Shown here piece after piece: positions 8,714 to 17,806 of a stretch of DNA of 64,000 nt (its first letter is position 1; each line of letters opens with the position of its first letter). Location: NCBI RefSeq assembly GCF_011300455.1, contig NZ_CP049869.1, positions 310,001 through 374,000 on the forward strand, written 5' to 3'. A model generated the notes under the pieces. It saw nothing but the letters and a program-made list of their open reading frames with translations. It was not told the DNA's origin and ran no database searches. Origin of the DNA: Sphingomonas piscis (GTDB lineage: Bacteria; Pseudomonadota; Alphaproteobacteria; Sphingomonadales; Sphingomonadaceae). The translations under genes were made by a program, and so were the position numbers.

Positions 8714-9591
8714 CGTCCGCACTCCCCAAGAAAAGCCTCGATCTCGTCGGACGCCCCGTCCCGTGCGCCCCAGTCCCGGCGGGCGAGCAGCAACACCGGC
8801 AGTCCCAGTTCGGTCAACGCCTGTCGCGCAGCAGGTGCGTTCCACACGCGGGACTCATCCTCCTCCGTGTACCAAAGTATCGCAGCGGAGACGCCCGCCG
8901 CGCTCGCCCGATCCGCGACCATGGCAGCCTGATCGCAGAACCCACGCTGATCGTCGGGACGCGCTTGCAGCTGCCGGGCAAGCGCGTGGAAGGGATCGCC
9001 CGATCCTTCCTCCACCCGTGGTCCAAGCTCCTGCCAATCGTCCGACAAGGTCGGACCGATCGGCTCAAAGCCGGCTGCATGGATTGCATCGTGCAAGCGG
9101 CGGTCAGGCGGGGGCGTTCCGGTCAGCAAACATGCCCTGCCCGCGGCCTTGGACGGCGGCCCGTCGCGCTGCCCGTTCGTTTCGATGATGGATTTTTCCA
9201 TTACGTCGTCGGGGACGCCCAGCGTGTCGGCCAGCTTCCGCAGCGCCGCTGTCAAATGATCGAGACTGCTTGTCCGCGGGATTTTGGTGATGTCGAGCAG
9301 GACGGCCTCCGGGCCTGCGATGGCGCCAGTGCGCTGCAGCTCGCAGATGTAATAGTAGAGCCGTTGCGCCGCATCGTCCGCGCGGCTGAACACGACCATG
9401 TCATGCCCGTCGAAGGCCCCGTCTGCCCATTGCTGAAGAATGGAGCGTGCCCACAGCGGGAATTTGCTTTCGAGCCATCGATCCGAATCCGGGGTGGATG
9501 CGTCGACATCCCACCCAAGCGGTCCGGCATAGCGTCCGGTCGCCAACAGCAGGTCCTGGGGAAGGCCCGGCCCAACGCTCGCGATCGTCAT
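8710..9591 (-). CDS. 2-hydroxyacyl-CoA dehydratase family, second subunit
   Basis: A 293-residue protein related to the smaller subunit of 2-hydroxyacyl-CoA dehydratases. Supporting segments are FSRADDAAQRLYYYICELQR near residue 68, LLDITKIPRTSS, and a C-terminal AAILWYTEEDESRVWNAPA followed by LPVLLLARRDW, the usual family ending. Only four cysteines are present, and the usual cluster region near residue 70 reads SRADD instead of carrying a cysteine, so it may not hold a canonical [4Fe-4S] cluster. The ATG at 9591 overlaps the dctM stop as ATGA. The frame stays open far upstream inside dctM, but that part is a shadow of the permease. It likely pairs with the product of 5346-6632. Confidence 0.75.
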   Translation of the reverse strand: MTIASVGPGLPQDLLLATGRYAGPLGWDVDASTPDSDRWLESKFPLWARSILQQWADGAFDGHDMVVFSRADDAAQRLYYYICELQRTGAIAGPEAVLLDITKIPRTSSLDHLTAALRKLADTLGVPDDVMEKSIIETNGQRDGPPSKAAGRACLLTGTPPPDRRLHDAIHAAGFEPIGPTLSDDWQELGPRVEEGSGDPFHALARQLQARPDDQRGFCDQAAMVADRASAAGVSAAILWYTEEDESRVWNAPAARQALTELGLPVLLLARRDWGARDGASDEIEAFLGECGR

Positions 9592-10895
9592 TGGCTCACC
9601 AGGTCCGGAAGCCACAGCACCGTTGCCGGCAGCAGGATCAGGATCAGTAGATGCACGAAGTCGCTGGCGAGAAACGGCAGAACGCCCTTGAAGATCTTGT
9701 TGATGGACACATCCTTCGCGACGCCCTGGATGACGTAAAGGTTCATGCCGAGCGGCGGGTGGACGAAGCCGATTTCCATCGCGCGGGTGATGAAAATGCC
9801 GAACCAAATTGGAGTCATCCCCGCATCCACGACGATCGGAAGAAGGATTGGCGTGGTCAGCAACATCAGGGCCAAGCCATCCAAGACGGAACCGAGCAGC
9901 AACAGGAACAGGGTGATAAGGACTAGCGTCGCGAAGCTGCCGAGATGCATGGATCGGACCGCGTCGCCAAGCGCATCGGTCAAGCCCGTGACGCTGACGA
10001 AGACGGAGAAGATCAGCGCGCCGATGATCACCAGAAGGATCAGGCCGCTCGTCTGCAGCGTAGTCTCGAACGCATCGCGAAGCATGGCGAGGTTCAGTCG
10101 CCGCCGAATGGTTGCGATGATCAGCGCGCCGGTCGCTCCGATCGCGGCCGCTTCGGATGGGCTGACCCACCCGATCGTGATTCCGCCGATCACCAGCGTG
10201 ATGAGAATGATCATGTCCCAGATCCGCGCGATCGACCGCAGCCGCTCGCCCCAGCTCGCCCGCTCGCTCGTCGGTCCAAGGTCGGGACGGAAGCGGATCA
10301 CCAGCCAGATCACCGCCATGTAGAGCAAGGTTTGCGTGATCCCGGGGATGATGGCGGCGGTGAACAGGGTGCCGATCGATTGTTCGGCGATGATCCCGAA
10401 CACGATCAGCGCTCCCGAGGGCGGGATCATCTGGCCCAGCGTTCCCCCCGCAGCGACCGAGCCCGTCGCAAGCGCGTCCGAATAACCGCGCTTGCGCATT
10501 TCCGGCAGCGCCACCGAGCCAACGGTGGCGGCTGTCGCCAGGCTGGAGCCATTGATGGTGCCGAAGCCGGCGCAGCCGGCCACGGCAGCGTAAGCGAGGC
10601 CTCCGCGCCGATGGCCGAGGAATTTGGCGGCGGCATCGAACAGGTCCCGGCTTGCGTCCGCAGCGAAGAAGAGCTGTGCCATCAGAAGGAACAAGGGGAG
10701 CGTTCCAAGCTCGTACTTCGTCAGCACTTCGATGACGACCACACCGGCCTTGATCAGTGCCGGCTCGGTGCCGATCACCAGTGCCAGGCCGCCGATGCCG
10801 ACGAGACCGAGCGCAACGCCGATCCGGACCCCGAGCAATAGCATGACGAGCAAGACAAGCACGCCAATGATGCCGGTTGCGGGTGTCGCCATCAT
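9588..10895 (-). CDS. dctM: TRAP transporter large permease, DctM
   Basis: A 435-residue polytopic inner-membrane protein with about a dozen hydrophobic segments. Family marks include GTINGSSLATAATVGSVALP near residue 110, GGTLGQMIPPSGALIVFG and, near the C-terminus, FVHPPLGMNLYVIQGVA. It forms the ion-coupled channel of a TRAP transporter that carries carboxylates using a periplasmic binding protein. The start at 10895 makes an ATGA overlap with dctQ and removes thirty non-homologous residues from the longest frame. Its partners are dctQ immediately upstream and the broken dctP at 4320-5349, separated by the dehydratase and CoA-transferase genes, an unusual split of the three TRAP genes. Confidence 0.93.
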   Translation of the reverse strand: MMATPATGIIGVLVLLVMLLLGVRIGVALGLVGIGGLALVIGTEPALIKAGVVVIEVLTKYELGTLPLFLLMAQLFFAADASRDLFDAAAKFLGHRRGGLAYAAVAGCAGFGTINGSSLATAATVGSVALPEMRKRGYSDALATGSVAAGGTLGQMIPPSGALIVFGIIAEQSIGTLFTAAIIPGITQTLLYMAVIWLVIRFRPDLGPTSERASWGERLRSIARIWDMIILITLVIGGITIGWVSPSEAAAIGATGALIIATIRRRLNLAMLRDAFETTLQTSGLILLVIIGALIFSVFVSVTGLTDALGDAVRSMHLGSFATLVLITLFLLLLGSVLDGLALMLLTTPILLPIVVDAGMTPIWFGIFITRAMEIGFVHPPLGMNLYVIQGVAKDVSINKIFKGVLPFLASDFVHLLILILLPATVLWLPDLVSQ

Positions 10896-11347
10896 CTGCG
10901 CGTCTCCCGCACAAACGCTCGGCGGAACGCGATCAAAGTAACGATCAGCAGGCTGACGTTCGCAAACAGGCGCAGCCAGAGCCACGGCACATGTGCGATC
11001 TCGCTTATTTCATGGCTGTTCCACAGGTCGATCGCCAGCCATCCCGACCCGATCAGCAGGCATAGCAGGAACAATGCGGTGAGGAGGTTGGACAAACTGT
11101 CCCAGGTGGCACGAGCTCCCTCGCCGATTCGATCGACCACGAGCCGCACCCGGGCGTGGCGATCGACAGCTGTTGCGAGGATCAGCGCGATGCATCCGGC
11201 CACGAGCACCGCGGCCTGGATCAGCTCGATCGAGCCGCGAAGCGGCAGGCCCACTTGCCGGCCGATCACCGCCACGGTGTCGAAAGCGGTTGCAGCAAGC
11301 AGCGCAGCACCGCCGAACCACACCGCAATGCTACGAGCGCCGGTCAT
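10892..11347 (-). CDS. dctQ: TRAP transporter small permease, DctQ
   Basis: A 151-residue inner-membrane protein with four predicted hydrophobic helices (about residues 8-28, 40-60, 88-108 and 124-142), the standard size and topology of DctQ. The motif LPLRGSIELIQAAVL near residue 35 matches the family pattern of glycine-serine-x-glutamate after the first loop. It is translationally coupled on both sides by ATGA overlaps, to the CapA-like gene upstream and dctM downstream. It would stabilise DctM and couple it to the binding protein. Identity rests on size, helices and the adjacent dctM. Confidence 0.85.
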   Translation of the reverse strand: MTGARSIAVWFGGAALLAATAFDTVAVIGRQVGLPLRGSIELIQAAVLVAGCIALILATAVDRHARVRLVVDRIGEGARATWDSLSNLLTALFLLCLLIGSGWLAIDLWNSHEISEIAHVPWLWLRLFANVSLLIVTLIAFRRAFVRETRR

Positions 11348-12453
11348 GCGGCAAGCCGGATCATGTTGTCGTCACCCACGATGATCGGGGGCAAGCCTGC
11401 GTCGCGGGTGATTTTCTCAACATAGTTTCGGATCTCCGACGCGCGCTGGGCATCGGCAAGGATCGGGCGGCCCGGCGCCTCGACATGCACGGGAATGATC
11501 CCGGCTCGTACTTCGCCGGTGTCAGTCAGGACGATGCGACCAAGGAATGCGTTGACCGCTTCCGGGTGAAAGGGTGCCAGCGTGTAGGCAGGGTCGGGTT
11601 CGAAGCCGAACATGCGCTTGCGCCGCTCGGCCCATTCCCTGCGGGCGGGATGGTCCTGTGCGGGGCTGAGGGCGGAGGTGACGACGCAAGCATTGCCAAG
11701 CCCGTGGAAGATCGGGCGGCCGCGCCGGAATTCGATGCCTCGGATGATATGCGCATGGTGCCCAAGCACCGCGTCCGCGCCCGCATCGATGGCCGCATGT
11801 GCGAGTGGCCGTTCGTAAGGCGCTAACCGGGCGGGGACGTGAACGATGCCTTTGTGAAGGGCGACCAGCACCAAATTCGCGTCGCCGCGAACCGTTGCAA
11901 TGTCACTCTCCAGGATCTGCAGTGCCTCGTCCGAGACATGCTCGAGCGGGGCCGCCGGCGCGATCGGTGACCCATCCGAGGTTTCGACGCGAAGGTAAGC
12001 AGACCCGGCGCGGTCTTCCGTCGCCCAGCCAATGGCTGGGCCCACGCAATTGTAACTCAGCACGGCGATCCGGACACCGTCGCCCTTGGTGAAGGCGGGC
12101 TTGCGCGCTTCAACGAGGTTCGCGCCCGCCCCGGCATGACCGACGCCCACGTCATCGAGGTAGCGAAGCGTGTCCTCGATGCCCTCGGCTCCGCAGTCCG
12201 ATATGTGGTTGCCGGCGAGAGTCACGATGTCAAAACCTGCCTCGGCAATCGCAGCGACATTCTCCGGCGGTGCGCCGGGCGCCGGAACATCGCCCTGCAA
12301 CTCCTGGCCGCGCCGCGTATGCGGCACTTCCAGGTGCGCGATGGCAAGGTCCGCCGCGCGGACGGCCGGGGCGATCCCCGCCAGCCAGTGGCCAGCGTCC
12401 GGCTCATCGAGCACAAGATCGCCGGCCACCACGATGTTCAGAACGTCTGTCAT
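11344..12453 (-). CDS. CapA-family metallophosphoesterase-like protein
   Basis: A 369-residue protein of the CapA family, named from poly-gamma-glutamate synthesis but with a calcineurin-like metallophosphatase fold. Metal-ligand motifs are in order: AGDLVLDEPD near residue 10, AHLEVPHT near 40, LAGNHISDCG near 85, VALHKG near 195 and LGHHAHII near 230. No signal peptide is visible, so it should act in the cytoplasm. It is coupled to dctQ by an ATGA overlap and lies 13 nt after the TBDR gene. A paralogous protein occurs in the second catabolic block (25167-26306), also beside receptor and esterase genes, which suggests a catabolic hydrolase role in place of polymer synthesis. That role is inference. 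Confidence 0.85.
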   Translation of the reverse strand: MTDVLNIVVAGDLVLDEPDAGHWLAGIAPAVRAADLAIAHLEVPHTRRGQELQGDVPAPGAPPENVAAIAEAGFDIVTLAGNHISDCGAEGIEDTLRYLDDVGVGHAGAGANLVEARKPAFTKGDGVRIAVLSYNCVGPAIGWATEDRAGSAYLRVETSDGSPIAPAAPLEHVSDEALQILESDIATVRGDANLVLVALHKGIVHVPARLAPYERPLAHAAIDAGADAVLGHHAHIIRGIEFRRGRPIFHGLGNACVVTSALSPAQDHPARREWAERRKRMFGFEPDPAYTLAPFHPEAVNAFLGRIVLTDTGEVRAGIIPVHVEAPGRPILADAQRASEIRNYVEKITRDAGLPPIIVGDDNMIRLAA

Positions 12454-12466
12454 TCGCCTCTAAGTA

Positions 12467-15241
12467 TCAGAACTTCGTGCGAATGCTCGCGGCGACCATG
12501 CGTCCGATCGGATTGGCCGCGGAGGCGTCATAACCGCCGCTGCCGTTACCGCTCGGGGCGATGTTCACGTAAGGCGGCTTTTGGTCGAACAGGTTGCGGA
12601 CCTCGACACCCAACGCGACGTTGGCACCGACCAGGTTGTAGGAGTCCGGCCCACCGAGGCGCCACGTCACCGCCAGGTCAACCGGCGTGAAGCTGCCAAC
12701 CTTCTGGTTAGGCTTGATCGCGTCATTGGTGTAGCCGCCCACGTGGGTGACGAGCAGCCGGGTCGACATCGGGCCATGATCCCACACGACGCTGCCGCGG
12801 GCCTTGAACTTCAGGGGACGGAAGATCAGGTTCCGCTGATCGAGCAAAGGCCCGCTTGGCGTGACCGCCACCTTGTAACTGGTGAGATAGGTGCCGCTGG
12901 CGCTGAAGCGCAGTGAGTCCGCGCCAAGATCAAGGTCATAATCCGCCGTGAAGTCGATGCCACGGGTCTTGGACACGCCCAGGTTCTGGCTGCGGCCATC
13001 GACGAACAGGTTCACAGTTGCCGGTGACGCCCCGTTGACCACGACGCCGGCGGCCACCAACTCGTTGAAGCGCGCCTGTGCCTCCGCACCCCGAAGGATG
13101 ATGCTCGTACCCGCATACTGATCCTCGATGTTGAGAATGGCGAGGTTGGACAGGTTGGCGATCACCTGGTTTTCATATTTCACGTCCCAGAAGGTCGCGC
13201 CGAGCCGCAATGCCCGGATGGGCGTAACGTCCGCACCGATCGACCAGGTCCGGGCTTCTTCCGGCTTGAGCTCGAGGTTCTGGCCCGACAGCGCAACGCC
13301 CGGAAGCGGCGCACCACCGGCGGGGTTCTGGTAGTTCTGCGGAAACAGGTTGTTCGAGTTGCCGTAAATCTCCGGGATGGTCGGCGCACGGAAGCTGGTG
13401 CCCCAATTGCCACGGAACTTGACGCCATCGATGGGCGCCCAGTTGACACCGATTTTTGGGTTCGTGGTCCTACCGACGTCGCTATATTTGTCGCGCCGGA
13501 TCGCGGCGTTCACTTCGAGCCTGTCGAACCCCGGAATGGCATTGGTCGCGCCGAAAATCGGTATGAACAATTCCCCGTAGAAGGAGTCCACGGTTCGGCC
13601 GAACTTGCGGAAGGTTAGCGGCGTTGTCGGCGCACCGCGGGCAATGCCGAGCGCGACGTCAAAGTCCTGCCGCTCGTAGCCGGTTGCCAGCTTCACGTCG
13701 CCGCCCGGAAGCGAGAATAAGCTGCCGTTCAATCGGGCTTCGTAGGCCTTCAGCTTGCCGTTGGTCGGCGCCAGGAAGATGGCGTTCGCGATGCCGTCCA
13801 GCACCGCTTGCGACGTGCGCCCCCCACCGTAGGGGTCGAATGCAGTCGCCGGGTTGTTGCTGCGCAGGGCCGCGTTGAGCGGGCCATTGTTGATGCCGGT
13901 GTGGGCATCAGAATAGTCCTTGGTCTTGCCGTAGCCCGCAAGCGCTTCAAACTGCCAGTCGTGGGGCAGCTTTACGCGGATGCCCGGGGTGACCTGCCAG
14001 CTTTTCGCGAACCCGCTGGTGTCGCCCGGCGGCACCTCGGTGAACTCATAATCGATCGTGTAGCAACGTGAACCGGCCGGCGCACCGACCGATGCCGCGC
14101 ACAGCGGCGGAGTCACGCCCGGCGGCGCGACGTAGAAGGCGTTTGACGATGGGACCGTCAGCGCCGCAGTCGGGTAAGCGCCGTTTCGGTAGAAGGAACG
14201 CTTCGAGTAGAAACCGTCCACGAATACCGACACCCAGTCGTTGACGTCGAAGGTTCCCGTCCCATTGACCGAATTATAGGTCTGTTCCGGGCTGAGGTCC
14301 TGATTGTTGAGCTCGTTGCAGCGGTTGAGAGTTCCAGCAACGAGGCTGCCGGCAGTGGCCTGCGTTACCCCGCTCTGCGGTATGGCAAAGGTCGTCGCGC
14401 CGACGCGAATGTTGCCGGGAGAGCAGCGGGTGATGCGATAGTCGCCACCGCCGAAGTTGCGCTGGTCGCTGACGAAGAAGTCGCGGTCGTCGCCGCTGAG
14501 GTTGGTGCGCTTCACATGTTCGTAGGCGAGCATGATCTGACCGCGGTCGAAGGTTTTGCCGCCCGCAACGCCCATCGCATATTCGCGGAAGCCGCCCTGC
14601 GTTGCGAAGCCGCCGCGCGCAAAAGCCTCGACGCCGTTCAGCGAGCGCCGGGCAACCACATTGACCACGCCCGCGACCGCGTCCGAACCGTAGATTGCGG
14701 AAGCGCCGTCGGCGATGACCTCGACGCGCTCGACACCTAATGTCGGAAGAACGGACGGGTCTGTCGAACGGCCGTTGTTAACGACGCGGTGGCCATCGAT
14801 CAGCACCAGGGTCGCATAGGGACCGATGCCGCGCAGATTGACCGTGTTACCGTAGGTAATGTTGCCGTTGCCGCCGGCTTGGCCGCGCGAGTTCTCCGAC
14901 ACGCCAAGGTCGAAGTTCTGCGGGATCTCCTTGATCAAACGGTCCAGCGTCGGTGCGGCCGAGCCCTCGATGTCGCGACGCCCAAGCGCCGTGACGGTCG
15001 AGCCTACGGGAGCGGTGCCGCGAACCCGGCTGCCGAGAACAACGATGTCCGCTCCCGTGGTCGTGGCCGGTGGTGGTCCCACCGTGTCGGGGATCTGGTC
15101 GCCTTCGCCCTGCGGCGTTGCGGCTGAATCTTCAATAACCGGCGTCTGCGTCGTCGACTGAGCGAACGACGGTGCAGCAATGGCTGCGAGGCTGGAGCCA
15201 ACTAGCAACAGCTTACCGAGCTTCACACCTTCAGTGTTCAT
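12467..15241 (-). CDS. TonB-dependent receptor
   Basis: A 924-residue outer-membrane receptor. The signal peptide ends at PSFAQ; a TonB-box-like ADIVVLGSRVRG segment follows at about residues 63-75, then the plug with VNLRGIGPYATLVLIDGHRV and VERVEVIADGASAIYGSDAV, and a long barrel closing with a terminal aromatic (IRTKF). Ribosome site GGAGAGG precedes the ATG. It is the second gene of the operon, 41 nt after the CocE-type hydrolase, and is clearly related to the receptor at 27393-30089, sharing the R-G-x-A-P-V-G-S signature after the TonB box. It presumably imports the operon's substrate through the outer membrane. Confidence 0.94.
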   Translation of the reverse strand: MNTEGVKLGKLLLVGSSLAAIAAPSFAQSTTQTPVIEDSAATPQGEGDQIPDTVGPPPATTTGADIVVLGSRVRGTAPVGSTVTALGRRDIEGSAAPTLDRLIKEIPQNFDLGVSENSRGQAGGNGNITYGNTVNLRGIGPYATLVLIDGHRVVNNGRSTDPSVLPTLGVERVEVIADGASAIYGSDAVAGVVNVVARRSLNGVEAFARGGFATQGGFREYAMGVAGGKTFDRGQIMLAYEHVKRTNLSGDDRDFFVSDQRNFGGGDYRITRCSPGNIRVGATTFAIPQSGVTQATAGSLVAGTLNRCNELNNQDLSPEQTYNSVNGTGTFDVNDWVSVFVDGFYSKRSFYRNGAYPTAALTVPSSNAFYVAPPGVTPPLCAASVGAPAGSRCYTIDYEFTEVPPGDTSGFAKSWQVTPGIRVKLPHDWQFEALAGYGKTKDYSDAHTGINNGPLNAALRSNNPATAFDPYGGGRTSQAVLDGIANAIFLAPTNGKLKAYEARLNGSLFSLPGGDVKLATGYERQDFDVALGIARGAPTTPLTFRKFGRTVDSFYGELFIPIFGATNAIPGFDRLEVNAAIRRDKYSDVGRTTNPKIGVNWAPIDGVKFRGNWGTSFRAPTIPEIYGNSNNLFPQNYQNPAGGAPLPGVALSGQNLELKPEEARTWSIGADVTPIRALRLGATFWDVKYENQVIANLSNLAILNIEDQYAGTSIILRGAEAQARFNELVAAGVVVNGASPATVNLFVDGRSQNLGVSKTRGIDFTADYDLDLGADSLRFSASGTYLTSYKVAVTPSGPLLDQRNLIFRPLKFKARGSVVWDHGPMSTRLLVTHVGGYTNDAIKPNQKVGSFTPVDLAVTWRLGGPDSYNLVGANVALGVEVRNLFDQKPPYVNIAPSGNGSGGYDASAANPIGRMVAASIRTKF

Positions 15242-15282
15242 TTGCCCTCTCCTTATCGCCGGCTTCGTGGCCGACCTTTGTT

Positions 15283-16995
15283 TTAGCGAGCCAACGGCAG
15301 TTCGATGCGCGATGGATCGCGGCCCCCATGCAGCACGCCAATTCGCGGCGGCGGCGTGATCTGGATGTCCTTGAGATTGCGCTGACGCGGATCGGCGCCG
15401 GCGATGGTGAACCGAAGCCGGGCGCCCGCTGGGACGATCCGCGACACCGGCGTCAGCGTCATCGACACTGCCGCTTTCTCACCCGGCGCGAGCGGCAGAA
15501 GATCCTTGGTGAGCCCGGAATGCCATGGCAGGCCGAAGTTCTTGTAAGGAGCCTCGGCAAGCTTGCGGTGCGAAAGCTTGAGCCGGCCGAAGGAGATGAC
15601 CTCCGCCTTCCCCTTGGCGTCGATCTGGTCGAGGTAGACGAACAGGTCGGCGTCGGGGCTCGTCGAGGTCACCGTCAGATGAGCCACGGGGAAGCCGACG
15701 AGCGTCATCGGCGCGGTAACCGGCCGGCTCGTGAAGCTCAGTCCATGCTTGTCCATCGGCTGAGGCCAGAAGCCGAAATATTCCGCCGGCGGCAGCTTGT
15801 AGTCCACGGTGAACGCGGCGGTGCCTGCCACCCCCGGCGCCGCGCCAAGCTGCCGTCCCGCCTTTCCGCCGGTCAGGAACCATGGCAGCGGCCGAGACTC
15901 GACTCCGGGGAGTTGATCCGAGCGAACGTAACCGTTGCTGCCTTCCAGCCAATAAGTGGCGCGCGGCTCGCGATCGATGCCGTTGTCGACGCCTTTCAGA
16001 TAATGGTCGAAGTAGCGGACCACCTCGCCGGTGAAGTCGAACCCTTGCGGCGGGACACAATGGCTGCCTGGGCCGGCGAGGAACTTCGATCCGAGGTTGG
16101 TCGCTCCGAACAACGTCTGTCCGGTGGGTTCGTCCTTCAAATTGCCCCAGAAGTAGGTGGCGATGCCGGCGCGCTTGATGGCGTCCATGTACGCGTAGAC
16201 TCCGGCCTCTTGCCAAAAGGCATTGCCAGTCAGTGGGGAGACGCTGTCGCGATTGGGCATCCCGTACCAGAGCGGTGCCATCGGCGTGTTCGCGGCATGC
16301 TCGGCCACGGCCGCGCGGAGCTGCGTACCCTCCTCGTCGCCGTCGACGGGCAAGCTGGCCAAGTCGACCGATGGCGGCTCATCCGGGCGCGTGTTGAATT
16401 GCGCGGTAATGCCGCCTGCGCGCACGAAATCATATTTGTCGAGGTCGGACGCGCCGATGAACACGGCCTTGAGTGACGGCGGCGCGGTCGACGCCGTATG
16501 GAAGGTCGTGCCGCCGAGGTAGGAGCAGCCGATCATGCCGACCTTGCCGTCCGAGAAGGGACGCCGGGCAAGCCATTCGACGAGGTCGTAGCCGTCGCGT
16601 GCTTCGGTGCGGTCCTGGAAGCCGCGCCGATGGCCGAAGGAGGCGCCCTTGCCGCGGATGTCGGCAACCGCGACCACGTAACCGGCGCGGATCAGGGAGG
16701 CGAGCGCAAGCTGGTCGTTCAACGCCGCTTCGACGACCTTGCCGTCCGTTTCCCTATAGCGCGCGCGGTAAGGCGTGAAGACGAAGATGACGGGGCGCTT
16801 GCCCGTGGCGGCGCGGCCGTTCTCCGCCGGCCGATAGATGTTGACTGCGAGCTTGGTTCCGTCGCGAACGGGAACGTAGATGGACTCGCGGACATGCGGG
16901 GGCGGCGTGGGCGCGACCGGTTGCGCGAAGGTTGCCACAGGCGCGGCACAGATGAGCAGCGAGGCCGCGCACAGGCCAAGGACCTTCGTCTTCAT
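15283..16995 (-). CDS. Secreted CocE/NonD-type hydrolase (X-Pro dipeptidyl-peptidase S15 family)
   Basis: A 570-residue protein with a signal peptide (MKTKVLGLCAASLLICAAPV, cleavage near TFAQ), an S15-type alpha/beta-hydrolase domain and a C-terminal jelly-roll domain typical of CocE/glutaryl-7-ACA acylases. The nucleophile motif is GCSYLGG; a candidate acid and histidine lie near GNLKDEPT and GPGSHCVPP. The start at 16995 follows GGAGCTGTGAGG; the frame continues 91 codons upstream without homology. It is the first gene of the minus-strand operon and lies divergent from the GntR regulator, with the probable operator between them. Expected to hydrolyse an ester or amide in the periplasm; substrate unknown. 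Confidence 0.88.
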   Translation of the reverse strand: MKTKVLGLCAASLLICAAPVATFAQPVAPTPPPHVRESIYVPVRDGTKLAVNIYRPAENGRAATGKRPVIFVFTPYRARYRETDGKVVEAALNDQLALASLIRAGYVVAVADIRGKGASFGHRRGFQDRTEARDGYDLVEWLARRPFSDGKVGMIGCSYLGGTTFHTASTAPPSLKAVFIGASDLDKYDFVRAGGITAQFNTRPDEPPSVDLASLPVDGDEEGTQLRAAVAEHAANTPMAPLWYGMPNRDSVSPLTGNAFWQEAGVYAYMDAIKRAGIATYFWGNLKDEPTGQTLFGATNLGSKFLAGPGSHCVPPQGFDFTGEVVRYFDHYLKGVDNGIDREPRATYWLEGSNGYVRSDQLPGVESRPLPWFLTGGKAGRQLGAAPGVAGTAAFTVDYKLPPAEYFGFWPQPMDKHGLSFTSRPVTAPMTLVGFPVAHLTVTSTSPDADLFVYLDQIDAKGKAEVISFGRLKLSHRKLAEAPYKNFGLPWHSGLTKDLLPLAPGEKAAVSMTLTPVSRIVPAGARLRFTIAGADPRQRNLKDIQITPPPRIGVLHGGRDPSRIELPLAR

Positions 16996-17076
16996 CCTCA
17001 CAGCTCCAAGCAAACTTTTATTGTTATGGCATGAAGCTTTCCCAAGCGGCGCTTCAATGCAAAGGAAAAATGAACG

Positions 17077-17093
17077 ACAATATTGTTGACAAT
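17077..17093. promoter_or_regulatory. Palindromic operator candidate for the FCD GntR regulator
   Basis: The divergent region 16996-17131 holds two overlapping palindromes: ACAATATTGT (17077-17086) and ATTGT-TG-ACAAT (17082-17093). The second matches the general TTGT-nn-ACAA shape of sites bound by FCD-type GntR regulators, and one such regulator starts 39 bp away. A TTGACA-like hexamer on the plus strand (17086-17091) overlaps it. The site is placed to control both the regulator and the long minus-strand operon. Confidence 0.55.
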
Positions 17094-17131
17094 CTGAAAC
17101 TAGGCCATGAGCTTCTGGTCTGGAGGTCATC

Positions 17132-17806
17132 ATGGTGCAGTTCCCCGGCGGACCGACGGGCCTTACCCCATCGAGCCAGCAAGTGTCCGAATGGATCCGC
17201 GACCGTATCCGCCGCGGGCAGTTCGTCCCCGACCAGCGTTTGGTGGAGGTGGACATCATCCGCAGCACCGGCTCAAGCCGGGTTCGCGTGCGCGAGGCGC
17301 TTCAGCGGCTTGCGGCCGAAGGGTTGGTGACGATCGAGCCGTATCGCGGCGCCTCGGTGCGAAGCATCAGCATCGACGAGCTTCGTCACATCTATCGCGC
17401 ACGTGTCGCGCTCGAGGGAACGGCTGCCGCAGATTTCGCGACAAACGCCAGCGACGGGCAGCGCGAGCGCTTGCAGCAAGTGCAGGACGCGCTTGAGCAA
17501 TGCATCGTCGACCGCGCGCCGGAGCGGTTCGGCAAACTCAACTCGGAATGGCACGGACTGCTCGTTGAGGGCTCGGGCAACACCATCATCGGCGAGTTGC
17601 TGCAGCGCCTGAGCGTGCCAATCCATCGATTGCTGTTCGAAAGCTTCTACGACGCTGACCGGCTGCGTACGGCAAACGACGATCACCGGCGTATCCTAAA
17701 GGCGATCATGGCGCGCGATCCCGATGCGGCCGAGCGGGAAATGCGCGCCCATGTCGACGCCGGCTTCCGAACCTTGTCCGCGATCGAACGCGACTATCAG
17801 GTCTAA
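17132..17806 (+). CDS. GntR-family regulator, FCD subfamily
   Basis: A 224-residue regulator. Residues 15-75 form the GntR winged helix (QVSEWIRDRIRRGQFVPDQR, then SSRVRVREALQRLAAEGLV), and residues 85-215 form the all-helical FCD ligand domain, with candidate metal/ligand residues around YRARVALEG, the NSEWHGLL histidine and DDHRRI. Start ATG at 17132 follows GGAGG at good spacing. The gene is divergent from the twelve-gene catabolic operon, the usual arrangement for a local repressor responding to a carboxylate intermediate, and the palindrome at 17082-17093 is a fitting operator. Its 3' end overlaps the convergent MFS gene by 4 nt. Confidence 0.9.
   Translation: MVQFPGGPTGLTPSSQQVSEWIRDRIRRGQFVPDQRLVEVDIIRSTGSSRVRVREALQRLAAEGLVTIEPYRGASVRSISIDELRHIYRARVALEGTAAADFATNASDGQRERLQQVQDALEQCIVDRAPERFGKLNSEWHGLLVEGSGNTIIGELLQRLSVPIHRLLFESFYDADRLRTANDDHRRILKAIMARDPDAAEREMRAHVDAGFRTLSAIERDYQV

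Noticed and set aside
6710-8932. 740-codon plus-strand open frame
   Set aside because: It is antisense to the fused CoA-transferase, which has clear family motifs on the minus strand. Long open antisense frames are normal in GC-rich DNA.
9592-10914. Upstream extension of the small dehydratase subunit gene through dctM
   Set aside because: The frame is open by chance opposite the permease frame; family similarity begins exactly at ATG 9591, which overlaps the dctM stop.
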